Position numbers and translations under genes: made by a program
In this document: positions 8,004 to 17,149 of the stretch, piece by piece
Layout of the letters: every line of letters begins with the position of its first letter
Numbering within the stretch: the stretch's first letter is position 1
Notes under the pieces: generated by a model
What the model was told of the DNA's origin: nothing
The model's database searches: none
What the model saw: the letters and a program-made list of their open reading frames with translations, nothing else
Assembly: GCA_026417735.1 (NCBI GenBank)
Contig: JAOACR010000020.1
Span: 1 to 64,000 of the forward strand
Source: Kiritimatiellia bacterium
GTDB taxonomy: Bacteria > Verrucomicrobiota > Kiritimatiellia > PWTM01
DNA: 64,000 nt
Direction of reading: 5' to 3'

Positions 8004-9489
8004 TCGCCGCGCCGGCGGGGCGAAGACCGGCGAGGATCTCCGCGGCGAGCTTCGTTCCGATACCGGGCACGGCCGCGATTTCCGCCAGCGGCGCGCGCGC
8101 GAGCCGCGCGACCGATCCGAACTTCACCAAGAGCGCGCGCTTCCGTTTCGGTCCGATGCCCTCGATTTCATCGAGCTTCGATTCGGAGAGCCGCCGCGCC
8201 CGCAGCCGCCGGTGATACGCCAGCGCAAAACGGTGCGCCTCGTCGCGTAACGCTTGCAGCACCGTCAGCGCGGGCGACTCGCGCGGGATTTCCACGATGC
8301 CCTCCGACCCGTCGGGCCCGTGGATCACGTGCTCGAACCGCTTCGCAAGGCCGATCACCGGCATCGCGCCGAAGCCCGCGTCGCGGGCGGCAGCCTTCGC
8401 GGCGCGCACCTGCGGGATGCCACCGTCCACCACGATCAGGTCCGGCGCCGACCACCCCTCGTCCTCCCCGCGCGCCCGTTCCAGCCGGCGGCGGACCACC
8501 TCGCCGATCATCGCAGGATCATCCGCGCCGTCGACGGTCCGAATACGGAACCGACGGTAGCGCGAGCGCTGGGGCAGACCGTCCTCCGCGCGGACGAGAC
8601 TGCCGACCGCAACGTCGCCGCCGATGTTGGAGACGTCGAAGCATTCCATCACGCGGGGGATAGTGGCCAGTCCCAACCGCGCCGCGAGCTCGGCCATCCC
8701 CGCGCGGGCGACCGCCGCATGCAGTTCCGGCGTGCGCCGCGCCAGCGCGCGCTCCCGCACCGCACGATCCAGCGCACGGGCGAGATCGCGCAGCGCCGCG
8801 GCTCGTTCGAAATCGAGCGAGGCGGCCGCCTGACGCATCGCGTCGGCGATCAGCCGGCGGCGTTCGGGATCTTCCCCGCGCAGAAACCGGCAGGCCTGTT
8901 CCAACCGCTCCCGGTACGCTTCGGCAGTGATGCGGCCGACGCAGGGCGCGCTGCAGTGCCGGATGATGTCGGCGTGGCAGTGGCGGTGGTCCTCGGGGCC
9001 GGGGAGGCGCGGGCGACACTGCCGCAGCCCGAACTGCTTGCCGAGGAAGTCGAGCGTCGCGCGGGCGACCGCGGCCGAAGGATACGGACCGAACCACAGC
9101 GCGCCGTCATCCCGCCGAATCCGAGCGAGCGTGAAGCGCGGCCACGGTTCACGCGGATCCACGCGCAACAGCAGAAACCGCTTGTCGTCGCGAAACGCAA
9201 TGTTGTAGCGCGGGCGGTGTTCCTTGATCAGCCGGCTCTCCATCACCGCCGCCTCGGCCTCGGTGCGTAGCGGCAACACCTCGAGGTCGCCGATCGAGTG
9301 CACCAAACTGCGCAGCTTCGGGTCGCCGCGCCGTCGCGCCGCAACCGAAAAATACGACCGCACCCGGCGACGCAGCGAGCGGGCCTTCCCGATGTAGATC
9401 ACCGTGCCCGCCGCATCGCGGAACAGGTACACGCCGGGTGCGTCGGGCAGCGCCTCAAGCTTCGCGCGAAGATGTTCGTTCCCCTGCAC
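7975..9489 (-). CDS. uvrC: UvrABC excinuclease subunit C
   Basis: A 504-aa incision subunit of nucleotide excision repair. Domains in order: GIY-YIG nuclease (~12-90, GVYLFRD and VIYIGKA), a UVR motif for UvrB binding (~200-235), the RNase H-like nuclease with ECFDVSN, VVDGG and RDEAHRFA holding the expected Asp/Asp/His residues, and tandem helix-hairpin-helix DNA binding at the C-terminus (EGIGPKRKRALL, VPGIGTKLA). It is shorter than the ~610 aa common in proteobacteria, with loss mostly between domains. The start is a GTG with GGAG 11 nt upstream, inside the 3' end of the TauE-like gene. Confidence 0.95.
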   Translation of the reverse strand: MQGNEHLRAKLEALPDAPGVYLFRDAAGTVIYIGKARSLRRRVRSYFSVAARRRGDPKLRSLVHSIGDLEVLPLRTEAEAAVMESRLIKEHRPRYNIAFRDDKRFLLLRVDPREPWPRFTLARIRRDDGALWFGPYPSAAVARATLDFLGKQFGLRQCRPRLPGPEDHRHCHADIIRHCSAPCVGRITAEAYRERLEQACRFLRGEDPERRRLIADAMRQAAASLDFERAAALRDLARALDRAVRERALARRTPELHAAVARAGMAELAARLGLATIPRVMECFDVSNIGGDVAVGSLVRAEDGLPQRSRYRRFRIRTVDGADDPAMIGEVVRRRLERARGEDEGWSAPDLIVVDGGIPQVRAAKAAARDAGFGAMPVIGLAKRFEHVIHGPDGSEGIVEIPRESPALTVLQALRDEAHRFALAYHRRLRARRLSESKLDEIEGIGPKRKRALLVKFGSVARLARAPLAEIAAVPGIGTKLAAEILAGLRPAGAATTDPPAPPR

Positions 9490-10369
9490 GGTTCGCCGCG
9501 CTCCGCACGGTTTGACCCCCCGTGCCGCGCGATTCCAGGGCCACCATCGCGCCCATCGCCAGCAGAATCAACCCAAGCAGCAGTCGGGCGGCGACGATAC
9601 CGAACCGCTCGAGCGCCAGCGCCACCGCGCAGAGCATTAGCAACCCGCCGAAGGCACGCTCAAACCGCGCCCGAACGATGCGCGCGCAAGCGCGCGCACC
9701 GACCCGGACACCGCCAAGCGCGCCGGCCGCCAGCAGTACGGCCGGCGCCCAATCCATCTGCCCTGCCATCCCATAGCGCACCGCCCCCCACCCCCCGGCC
9801 GCCGCGACACCGGCCAGACTGAGCGCCACCGCGTCACGATGGTGCATCCGCGCGCCCAGCATCAGCGCCGGCACCAAAATCAGCCCGCCGCCAAGGCCGA
9901 CCAGCCCGCCAATCACGCCGGCCGGAAGACCGAGCGCCGCGGCCAGTGCTGCAGACAGTGCGCCTCCCCCATCCGCCCCACCTGGCCGTGCGTGCGGCGC
10001 CACCATCAGCCGCAGCGCGACCGCGGCCAGCACCGCGGCCAGCACCAGCTGCACAACCTCGCCGGCTACGCCCAGCCGACCGCTCCACACCAGTGCGCGC
10101 CGCCCGAGTTCCACTCCGACCGCACAGGCGATCGCGAGCGCTGCCGCGCTCCGCCCCTCCACCCGCCCGAGCTGCCAGTGCTGCACCAGCCCGGCGGCGC
10201 CGGTCACCGAAACAACGGCCAGGCTCGTACCGACCGCCACCACCGGGTCGCGCCCCGACCACATCAGCAACGGCACCACCGCCCACCCTCCCCCCGCTCC
10301 ATAGAACGCCGCGAGCATCCCCATCAGCGCCCCGAGCGCCGGCCAGAAAAATAACTCCAATCCGCGCAC
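9455..10369 (-). CDS. TauE/SafE-type sulfite/organosulfonate permease
   Basis: A 304-aa polytopic membrane protein of about eight segments with the duplicated TauE/SafE signature: FYGAGGGWAVVPLL near residue 23-36 and GGLVGLGGGLILVPAL around 155-170. The family exports or imports sulfite, sulfonates or sulfoacetate. Substrate is not set by sequence, but the neighbouring sulfatase makes a sulfur-compound role reasonable. It starts with GTG 12 nt after the beta-helix gene and overlaps uvrC by 35 nt, so it likely shares their transcript. Confidence 0.85.
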   Translation of the reverse strand: MRGLELFFWPALGALMGMLAAFYGAGGGWAVVPLLMWSGRDPVVAVGTSLAVVSVTGAAGLVQHWQLGRVEGRSAAALAIACAVGVELGRRALVWSGRLGVAGEVVQLVLAAVLAAVALRLMVAPHARPGGADGGGALSAALAAALGLPAGVIGGLVGLGGGLILVPALMLGARMHHRDAVALSLAGVAAAGGWGAVRYGMAGQMDWAPAVLLAAGALGGVRVGARACARIVRARFERAFGGLLMLCAVALALERFGIVAARLLLGLILLAMGAMVALESRGTGGQTVRSAANRAGERTSSREA

Positions 10370-10381
10370 CCTTCCCGCCCA

Positions 10382-13114
10382 TCAACGCTCGATCCGCATC
10401 CGCCCCAGGTACTCGCGCGCGCCAGTCACCTCGACGATCGGCCAGCTGGCACGTAGCGGATGCGCGTACGGACCGATTCGCTCCATCGGGATCGGTTCAA
10501 AGCCAAGCTGGAAAGCGGGCGACTGCGGCTTCAGCCGAAAGTTGTCCCCATCGAGGTCCTCAAACAGCGGATCGGCCACCACCGACGCGCTGTCGAAGCC
10601 CAGCGCCCGCCAGCTCGCCCATTCGTCTTCCACCTCGCACTCCACCAGCCGCGGCACCGCAAGCTCGACGAACCCATCGGCCTCCGGAAAATCGAAGCGC
10701 ACACGGAACCGCGTCATGCCGGGCCGGAACTCGCCGTCGCCCGGCGACGGAGTGGTCACCAGCGCCTCCAGCCTCGCCCATTCCGTCGTCAGCCGCTGCA
10801 GACGCGCATCGGAGACCCAGAAAAACTCGCCGGCACGAAACGTCTGTAGCCTCAGCGCGAGCCGACGGTCCGCACGGTCCGCGCGCGCGCGCACCGAGAG
10901 CCGGTACACACGCCCCGGTGTCAGCTCCACCTCTTCGCTAATGAGAATGGGCGTCACCACCCGCCCGGACGCGTCCTTGTTCGTCTGCGCGCCACCCGTC
11001 AACCGCGCGACGCCGCCCGACACGGTGCCGCCGACCGATCGCAGCGTCACCGTCGTGCTGGGCGAGGCCTGCCAGCGCCATCCCGGCAACCGCCCGTCCG
11101 GCGCGGCCGCAAAAACCGCGTTCGACAACGGCACTTCCGCCCGCTCGCGCCGCACTTGGCAGTAGCCCGTTCGGATCGGCGCACCAAATCCCCACACGAC
11201 GTTCGAATCGCTGCGGTAGGCGTGGCGCGGAAGGTGCCGAAACCGGAACAACGCGGTGTTGGTGCCGCGCCATGCGATGATGTTTCGTACCAGCTCGTTG
11301 CCGGTCATGATCGTTCCATCCGGTTGAGGGGCGTTGGTCGGATGAACCTGCATGTTCCTCATCGAGCGCCAGGCCGCCGAGGTCGCGACCGACTCGTACC
11401 CCGTGATCATCGTCCGCAGATGCTGTGCCCAGTATGAGTGTTCCGGCGTCCATCCGTTGTACTCGAGCATCCGCTCACCGCAATCCACAAAGATGTTGTT
11501 CACGATGCGTGTGTCGCGCGCATTGTGGAGCATCAGCGCAGCACGGGAACAGCGCAGAACAACGTTGCCTATGATGTCCACTCCGCCGGCGTTGTCGTCC
11601 TGGTATATGCCGAACGCGAAGCCGGGCATCGTCAAGCATTCCCCCTCCGCATGCAGCCCGAACATGTCGTGGATGAAGTTGTGGCGCAGGAGGGTGCCAC
11701 GCGAGGAAATCCAGTCGCGCCCGGCAGTATAGGTGCCGCCCGTGTCGGAGGTGTCGAGGTTCATGTGCCGAATCCGGTTGAACTCGATGCGCAGATTGTT
11801 GCCAGAGTACATAATGCCCATCCTCGGCCCGTCGTGGATGAGGTTGTGTGCGATCCGGTGACCTACCCCGGCGACGCTGACGCCGACGCCCTGCGCATAC
11901 TCGAGCCCAACGTGGTGGATGTAGCAGTTCTCCACCGTGTGCGCACCCCCTCTCAGTGAGATCCGATCCCCCCCGCCGACCGAGACGCCGGAGGCTCCAA
12001 CCTCGGAGATATCACACCCGAACACCACGTTGGAAAGCCCCTCCCAGATCCCGATCCCATGCCCGGCGTGGTCACCGGCGCTCCGCACCGTGCAAGCGGC
12101 CACCACGCACTGCGTTGCACCGTGCATCAGCACCGCGTGCGACTGCGCGCACTCGAACCGAATCCGCTCGACCCGGATCCACGACGCACCCGGACGAAAC
12201 GCCAGCAGTGTCGCCAACCGCCCCACCCGGACCGGCGGCGCAGCGTCCGGATGCACCGCCTCGGGCGGAATCATCCACAAACGGTCCGTCGCCGCCTCGT
12301 GCCACCACTCGCCCGGTGCGTCGAGCGCCGAGCGAACGCCGCGAAGGTAGTACCGGTCGCCCGGCCGGATCGCATACGACGCGTTCCGCTCTAGCAGGAC
12401 GCGCCGTTGACCCACCTCGACGCTTTTCACCCTCACCACGTCGTTCCACCAATTGTATCGGGGAAACACCACGATCTCCGCACCCTGCCATTCTCGCCAG
12501 GCGGGCGCATCCTCGGCGCGGTACTGACAACGGTCCCGCAACTCACCAGGAAGCTCCTGATGCATCGAGACCTTCGTACCATTCGCGAACATCCACCCCC
12601 TGGTGTGCGGTGCAGCCGCATCACCGTTCGGTGTTCGCGCCATGGGCAGCCGCCGGCCACCCCAGACCACCATCCGCACTGGCGCACCGGTCCACCCGAT
12701 CCTGCGCAGATCCGCTACCCAGATGCCATTGCTCGCGATGTGGAACTGCTGCACCCGTCGGCCGCCGGTCCAAACGGTCGCACCGTTCGTCGTCCCCCGA
12801 ATCGTCATCGGCCGGCCCGGCCCCCCGCTGTGCTGCGCGGTCAGTTCGACCGTCGCTGGCAGCTCCCACACCCCCGGGCCGAACTGGATCACCACCTCTC
12901 CCCGATCCGGCAGTGAGCTCAGCAGCATCAGCGCCCGCCCAACCGTCGCGACCGGCCCGTCACTACCGTCCGGCAACGGCTGCTCCGACCGCCCGCTCCA
13001 GCGATCGAGGCCGTTCGTTGCTACGTGAATCCGCAGCGTTGTCTCCGCGTCCGCGCGAACAGCTGCGGCGAGGCACAACGCAACGAAGTGCGCGGCGCGC
13101 AATGCGATGGTCAT
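10382..13114 (-). CDS. Exported right-handed parallel beta-helix protein (possible GH141-like hydrolase)
   Basis: A 910-aa secreted protein. The ATG at 13114 is chosen because it gives a signal peptide (MTIALRAAHFVALCLAAAV) and has AGGA upstream; the frame extends further but without such features. An N-terminal region resembles the start of carbohydrate-active beta-helices (IRGTTNGATVWTGG; ALDAPGEWWHEAATDRLW). A long stretch of short Asn/His/Gly-rich coils follows (HAVLMHGA, YIHHVGLEY, NNLRIEFNRIRH). The last ~170 residues look like a jelly-roll carbohydrate-binding domain. The DAPGEWW-type motif occurs in GH141-like enzymes, but I cannot verify catalytic residues. Probable polysaccharide lyase or hydrolase acting outside the cytoplasm. 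Confidence 0.8.
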   Translation of the reverse strand: MTIALRAAHFVALCLAAAVRADAETTLRIHVATNGLDRWSGRSEQPLPDGSDGPVATVGRALMLLSSLPDRGEVVIQFGPGVWELPATVELTAQHSGGPGRPMTIRGTTNGATVWTGGRRVQQFHIASNGIWVADLRRIGWTGAPVRMVVWGGRRLPMARTPNGDAAAPHTRGWMFANGTKVSMHQELPGELRDRCQYRAEDAPAWREWQGAEIVVFPRYNWWNDVVRVKSVEVGQRRVLLERNASYAIRPGDRYYLRGVRSALDAPGEWWHEAATDRLWMIPPEAVHPDAAPPVRVGRLATLLAFRPGASWIRVERIRFECAQSHAVLMHGATQCVVAACTVRSAGDHAGHGIGIWEGLSNVVFGCDISEVGASGVSVGGGDRISLRGGAHTVENCYIHHVGLEYAQGVGVSVAGVGHRIAHNLIHDGPRMGIMYSGNNLRIEFNRIRHMNLDTSDTGGTYTAGRDWISSRGTLLRHNFIHDMFGLHAEGECLTMPGFAFGIYQDDNAGGVDIIGNVVLRCSRAALMLHNARDTRIVNNIFVDCGERMLEYNGWTPEHSYWAQHLRTMITGYESVATSAAWRSMRNMQVHPTNAPQPDGTIMTGNELVRNIIAWRGTNTALFRFRHLPRHAYRSDSNVVWGFGAPIRTGYCQVRRERAEVPLSNAVFAAAPDGRLPGWRWQASPSTTVTLRSVGGTVSGGVARLTGGAQTNKDASGRVVTPILISEEVELTPGRVYRLSVRARADRADRRLALRLQTFRAGEFFWVSDARLQRLTTEWARLEALVTTPSPGDGEFRPGMTRFRVRFDFPEADGFVELAVPRLVECEVEDEWASWRALGFDSASVVADPLFEDLDGDNFRLKPQSPAFQLGFEPIPMERIGPYAHPLRASWPIVEVTGAREYLGRMRIER

Positions 13115-13142
13115 GATTTTTTCCTGGAGGTTAGACGCCACC

Positions 13143-13994
13143 TCAGCCCGCGGGGCCGAGCAGCAACGTTTCCACGCGCTCGCCGGTGCGTTCCTCCACT
13201 TGGGGGTTCGGCACCGGCACAAAGGCCGGGTCATGCGTTCGCCGCGACCCCGGCGGCAGCAGTTCGCGCGTGAGCGTAGCGGGATACTCGATCCGGATCA
13301 GCGGGATCTCGCGCCGCTTTCGCAGCGCCTCGATTGTCGCCTCGCGAATCCTCCGCCGGGATACCTCGGCCGGAAGTGGCTCCGCACTTTGCGGCCCCGT
13401 GCCCCGCTTCGTCTCGCAAACCACCACACCCGGGATCCACGCCCGGGCTTCCGCGCAGGTTTTGTCGTCGCCCGTCACCAGCACGACCGGCACGCCGTAC
13501 TCCGCCGCGATCGCGGCGTCCACTCCAATCTCCCCCACCTCCCGCCCGTTGAGCCGCATGCGCTGAATTCCTTTCGACGAGTACGTGTGCGCGAGCACCG
13601 CGCCGGGCGTCAGCGACATCGCGTGATAACCTAGCAGAATCACCGCCTCGCTACCCGCCAGCTCCGGATAACGTTCACGCCGAGTAGGCCCCTGAATCAA
13701 CCGGGCGCGACCGTCCACCCGCGACGGTGTCACATTGCTGCCCCCGCCATGCCCGTCGCGTACGATCACCACCGTCGCCCCCGCCTCGAAACACGCGGCC
13801 ACACATGCATTGATGTCCCCCTCCATCGCGGCCACACCTTCCCCGGCGCGCGCGCCGTGGATGAACTCGCTGCCGGTCACGCCGGTGCATCCCTCCATGT
13901 CGGCAAACACATACACTTGGAACGCACCGCAGGGTTCGACCACACACGCGGCCGCCATCAGCAGCGTCCACACCCGGATGTCGACAGCTGACAT
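13143..13994 (-). CDS. Exported M55-family D-aminopeptidase (DppA-like)
   Basis: A 283-aa zinc peptidase-like protein. The ATG at 13994, with AGGAG 9 nt upstream, yields a signal peptide ending near GAFQ; the open frame continues into the lpxC-like gene but without family similarity. DppA landmarks are present: FADMEGCTGV (metal Asp and Glu), DGHGGG (His), LLGYHAM (His) and GEIGVDAAIAAEYGVPVVLVTGDD (Glu). Characterised DppA is a cytoplasmic decamer that cleaves D-Ala dipeptides; a leader sequence here points to a periplasmic version, perhaps for peptidoglycan-derived peptides. It sits 28 nt before the beta-helix gene. Confidence 0.85.
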   Translation of the reverse strand: MSAVDIRVWTLLMAAACVVEPCGAFQVYVFADMEGCTGVTGSEFIHGARAGEGVAAMEGDINACVAACFEAGATVVIVRDGHGGGSNVTPSRVDGRARLIQGPTRRERYPELAGSEAVILLGYHAMSLTPGAVLAHTYSSKGIQRMRLNGREVGEIGVDAAIAAEYGVPVVLVTGDDKTCAEARAWIPGVVVCETKRGTGPQSAEPLPAEVSRRRIREATIEALRKRREIPLIRIEYPATLTRELLPPGSRRTHDPAFVPVPNPQVEERTGERVETLLLGPAG

Positions 13995-14275
13995 CCCCGA
14001 AGACTCCTTTCGCCCTTTATTCGACGATCCTCGGATTCGAAGAATACCCCTCTCGTCCACCACCCACCAGCGAACACCAGGTCCATAGATGCGGCTCCGA
14101 GGGCTCTGAGACTTCCCATGGGGGGCGCGCTCCTTCTCGAGGCCCCAGTCGCCAAGCGCCGCGGCTGGTCCGCACCGCGGCAACGATCGATTGCACTCTC
14201 GGCGGCACGAGGCCACGGGAGTTCCTCCCTCTCGAGCGGCCGGCATGCCGGAGCGCGATCCGAGGCCGACACGGC

Positions 14276-15427
14276 CTACCCGCAATGCCCTGTGCCGATC
14301 GCCCGGCCGCTGGAGTTCTCCGGCCGCACACCCGATGGCGCCGGCGCCTCACCGGGTACAAAGGACATCAGCAGACCCTGCCGATGGAGCAACGTGATCA
14401 GCCGCACGTCCAGCGCATGGCCAGCGCGATAGGACACCACCTGACCCACGAACCGCCCCCCTTCGACCAAGCCGAGCGCCGCGGCCAGATCCAGCGCCGC
14501 CCGGTGCCAGACCGCTTCGAGCGACCGCCCGTTGTGGATCAGGCGCGGCCGGTTCAGATACGCACGGCGACCCGCGATCAGCAGGTTCCGCCGGTTGTAG
14601 CCGAGCCGCCGCACATCCGCGAACAAACGGCCAATGGTCTGGCAGTAGAATTTTTTGGAAACCGTCGTGTTCGTCCGCGCGACCGACGCGGTCCGAAAAA
14701 TCTCCCGGTCCATGAAAAACCGGATCCGTTGACGTCCAATCACATTCGGAAAATCGATCGCGACATCCATCAGCAGCGACCGGATCATCCCGCCCCGCGG
14801 CGGCGCGACGGCGAGAAACGCACCGTTCGGCGCAACGACCGCGACCGGCTCCCGCACCGTCACATGGTGCGCCGGCGCATCGGTCTCCACGATGCCCACC
14901 CGCTCGGCCGCCTCGACCAAGTCCAGACTGCCCCGCTCAAAAAGAGGGGGATCGCCGGAGTCCAACCGCACTCGGACCCGGTCAAGCACAAGGCCCACCT
15001 TCAGGGCCAGGATGTGCTCCACCATCCGGCAGTAGTTGTGGGGGTCGCCGCTGCGCAAGACGATGTTGCTGACGATGCGGCCGGTGGTCCACACATTGCG
15101 CACTGTCGCGAGCGTCGGGAGGTCGTCCGGCCGGTCAGTCCGCTCAAACCACCAGCCGGTTTCCGGCGACGGCGCCAGCGTCAGGCGTCGTGTTTCCCGC
15201 CCATCGAACGTTCCCGGCCCCCGGACTTCGACAGTACCACCCAGCGTCGTTTCTTTTGCCGGCCAGGAGGGCGGCGGCCGGTCGGTCAGATCGTGGTCCA
15301 CCGGCTGATCGGCCCAGAGTTCGACGGACCGGCGGTACTGGCCGACGTCACCCCGAAGCACTTTCGCGGAGGCAACCCACTCGTTCACGGAGCCAAGCAC
15401 TATTGCCCAGCCCCCGCCAACAGACAA
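14276..15427 (-). CDS. Divergent LpxC-like UDP-3-O-acyl-GlcNAc deacetylase
   Basis: A 383-aa protein that aligns along its length with LpxC, the zinc deacetylase committing step of lipid A synthesis: MVEHIL (E137, H138), CQTIG (T264), HRAALD (H308, D313) and YRAGHAL (H337). Differences matter. The GLHTG motif is GTFDG, the MDGSA motif is FERGS, and the H-x3-D zinc pair has become H-x4-D. The N-terminus is ~50 residues longer than usual; the start (TTG at 15427, or a GTG further in) is unsettled. It follows the sulfatase by ~20 nt, an odd place for lpxC. It may be a repurposed paralogue acting on another sugar, or the genome's only LpxC. Confidence 0.75.
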   Translation of the reverse strand: MSVGGGWAIVLGSVNEWVASAKVLRGDVGQYRRSVELWADQPVDHDLTDRPPPSWPAKETTLGGTVEVRGPGTFDGRETRRLTLAPSPETGWWFERTDRPDDLPTLATVRNVWTTGRIVSNIVLRSGDPHNYCRMVEHILALKVGLVLDRVRVRLDSGDPPLFERGSLDLVEAAERVGIVETDAPAHHVTVREPVAVVAPNGAFLAVAPPRGGMIRSLLMDVAIDFPNVIGRQRIRFFMDREIFRTASVARTNTTVSKKFYCQTIGRLFADVRRLGYNRRNLLIAGRRAYLNRPRLIHNGRSLEAVWHRAALDLAAALGLVEGGRFVGQVVSYRAGHALDVRLITLLHRQGLLMSFVPGEAPAPSGVRPENSSGRAIGTGHCG

Positions 15428-15446
15428 GCCGACCGGCCGGCACCTC

Positions 15447-17132
15447 TCAGTCGTTCAACGCTCCGCTCTCTGGCACACCCGTGCGCCCCTTCGCAGACTC
15501 GTCCTTCACCGAGGAGAACGTCGCGGCAGGTGCAGCGTCACGGTTCGCCAGCTGGCGGATTTCTTCGGCGATCGCATTCCACTTGGCCACCATCGCTTCC
15601 AACCGCCGGGGATCGCGCGCCGCAAGGTTCCGGGTCTCTCCCCGGTCCTCCGCCAGGTTGTAGAGCTCCCATGGATCTCCCCTGGACGCGACGATCTTCC
15701 AATCGCCCATCCGCAGCGCCCGGTGTCCCTCGTGGCAGAACCATACGGCCTCATGCAGCGGCTCGCCGTCCCCCCGCAGCACCGGGACCAAACTCCGCCC
15801 CGCCGGATTCGGCACAGATCGCCCCTCCCATTCCTTTGGCCACGGGACCCCGGCCAGCTCCAGCACCGTGGGCGCGAAGTCAATCACGTGTGAGACGGTG
15901 TGCCGCAAGCCACCTCGTTCGCGTTCCGGGATGCCAGCCGGCCAGTGCACGATCAAGGGCGTCGCGATCCCGCCCTCGTGCACCCACACCTTGTGCCGCC
16001 GGAATGGCGTGTTCGCGACGCTCGACCACCCCGGTCCCAGGCACAGGAATGTCCCCGCCGAACCGTGAGGCGCGTTCGGGTCGTGTCCGTCACCCCGAAT
16101 CATGATCTCCGCGCTGGCGCCGTTGTCGCTCGCGAACCAGATCATCGTATTGTCCATCGCACCCATCGCAGCCAGTTGATCGAGGATGCGCCCAATCTCC
16201 CGGTCCATCCGGTCCACCATCGCGGCGTGAATCGCCATCTTCATCGCCTGAAATCGCTGTTGCTCCTCCGTCAGGTCCGACCACCGCAGCGGACGGTCCA
16301 CCTCGCCCGGCCCAAGTTTCTCCAACGCATCGGGGAACGAGTACGGCGGCCCCAGTTCCCGTTCCATTGGGGGCGGGTCGTGCCGCACGATGCCGAGTTC
16401 CCGCAAGCGGCGTCCCCGCGCCGCCTGCACCTCGTCCCAACCATTCGTATAACGGCCCGCGTACCGCGCGATGTCTTCTGGCGGCGCCTGCAGCGGAAAA
16501 TGCGGCGCGGTGAAGCAGACGTAATGGAAAAACGGACGCCCCGAGTGTTCACGGGCATGCTCCCGCAGGCACGCGATGGCGTGCTCCGCGATCCACGTCG
16601 TCATGTAGAAGTTGCTGCCCCGCTCCACCGGCGGCCAGGGACGATCATTGAGCGTGTGCCGTCGGGGATCGAAGTAGCGGTCGTGGTCCTCGATGATGTA
16701 AGCCCGATCAAACCCCTGGGGGATTGCCTGGCCGTCAATGTGCCACTTGCCGGAGTGGTAGGAGCGGTAGCCGGCCGCTTTCAGCATCGCCGGGAGCAAG
16801 GGCGCCCAGCGCGGTCGAACATGCTCTCGGCGACCGCCACCCTGCACCCCCGGCATCGCGTCGCGCCGCACTTGTTGAGGATAGAAACCCGTCAGAAGCG
16901 CCGCACGCGTTGGCCAGCAGCGGGCGGTGTTGTAGAACTGGGTAAACCGGAGACCATTCGCGGCCAGGCGGTCGAGGTTCGGCGTTTCGATTTCGCCGCC
17001 GTAGCAGCCGAGATCCGAAAACCCGAGGTCGTCGGCGAGTATCAACATCACGTTCGGCCGGGGTGGCGCCGACATTGCTATGCCCGCGCTCGCGAACATC
17101 GCCGCGAGAAACTGGCACCACGGCGGTCTCAT
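15447..17132 (-). CDS. Exported sulfatase (formylglycine type)
   Basis: A 561-aa arylsulfatase-family enzyme. The start at 17132 is supported by GGAG 6 nt upstream and a signal peptide ending near AMSA (residue 22). The metal-binding DD (34-35, LADDLGFSDLGCYGG) and the maturation motif CWPTR (C72-R76) are intact. C72 would be converted to formylglycine by an FGE-type enzyme not encoded here. GDWKIV near the C-terminus is typical of the family. It probably removes sulfate esters from polysaccharide in the periplasm. The rhamnosidase gene ends 17 nt upstream, so the two are almost certainly co-transcribed. Confidence 0.94.
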   Translation of the reverse strand: MRPPWCQFLAAMFASAGIAMSAPPRPNVMLILADDLGFSDLGCYGGEIETPNLDRLAANGLRFTQFYNTARCWPTRAALLTGFYPQQVRRDAMPGVQGGGRREHVRPRWAPLLPAMLKAAGYRSYHSGKWHIDGQAIPQGFDRAYIIEDHDRYFDPRRHTLNDRPWPPVERGSNFYMTTWIAEHAIACLREHAREHSGRPFFHYVCFTAPHFPLQAPPEDIARYAGRYTNGWDEVQAARGRRLRELGIVRHDPPPMERELGPPYSFPDALEKLGPGEVDRPLRWSDLTEEQQRFQAMKMAIHAAMVDRMDREIGRILDQLAAMGAMDNTMIWFASDNGASAEIMIRGDGHDPNAPHGSAGTFLCLGPGWSSVANTPFRRHKVWVHEGGIATPLIVHWPAGIPERERGGLRHTVSHVIDFAPTVLELAGVPWPKEWEGRSVPNPAGRSLVPVLRGDGEPLHEAVWFCHEGHRALRMGDWKIVASRGDPWELYNLAEDRGETRNLAARDPRRLEAMVAKWNAIAEEIRQLANRDAAPAATFSSVKDESAKGRTGVPESGALND

Positions 17133-17149
17133 TGCCCTCTCCCCCGCGT

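Noticed and set aside
13995-14285. N-terminal extension of the M55 peptidase to 14285
   Set aside because: The extension overlaps the lpxC-like gene, is Arg-rich without family similarity, and the internal ATG has both AGGAG and a signal peptide.
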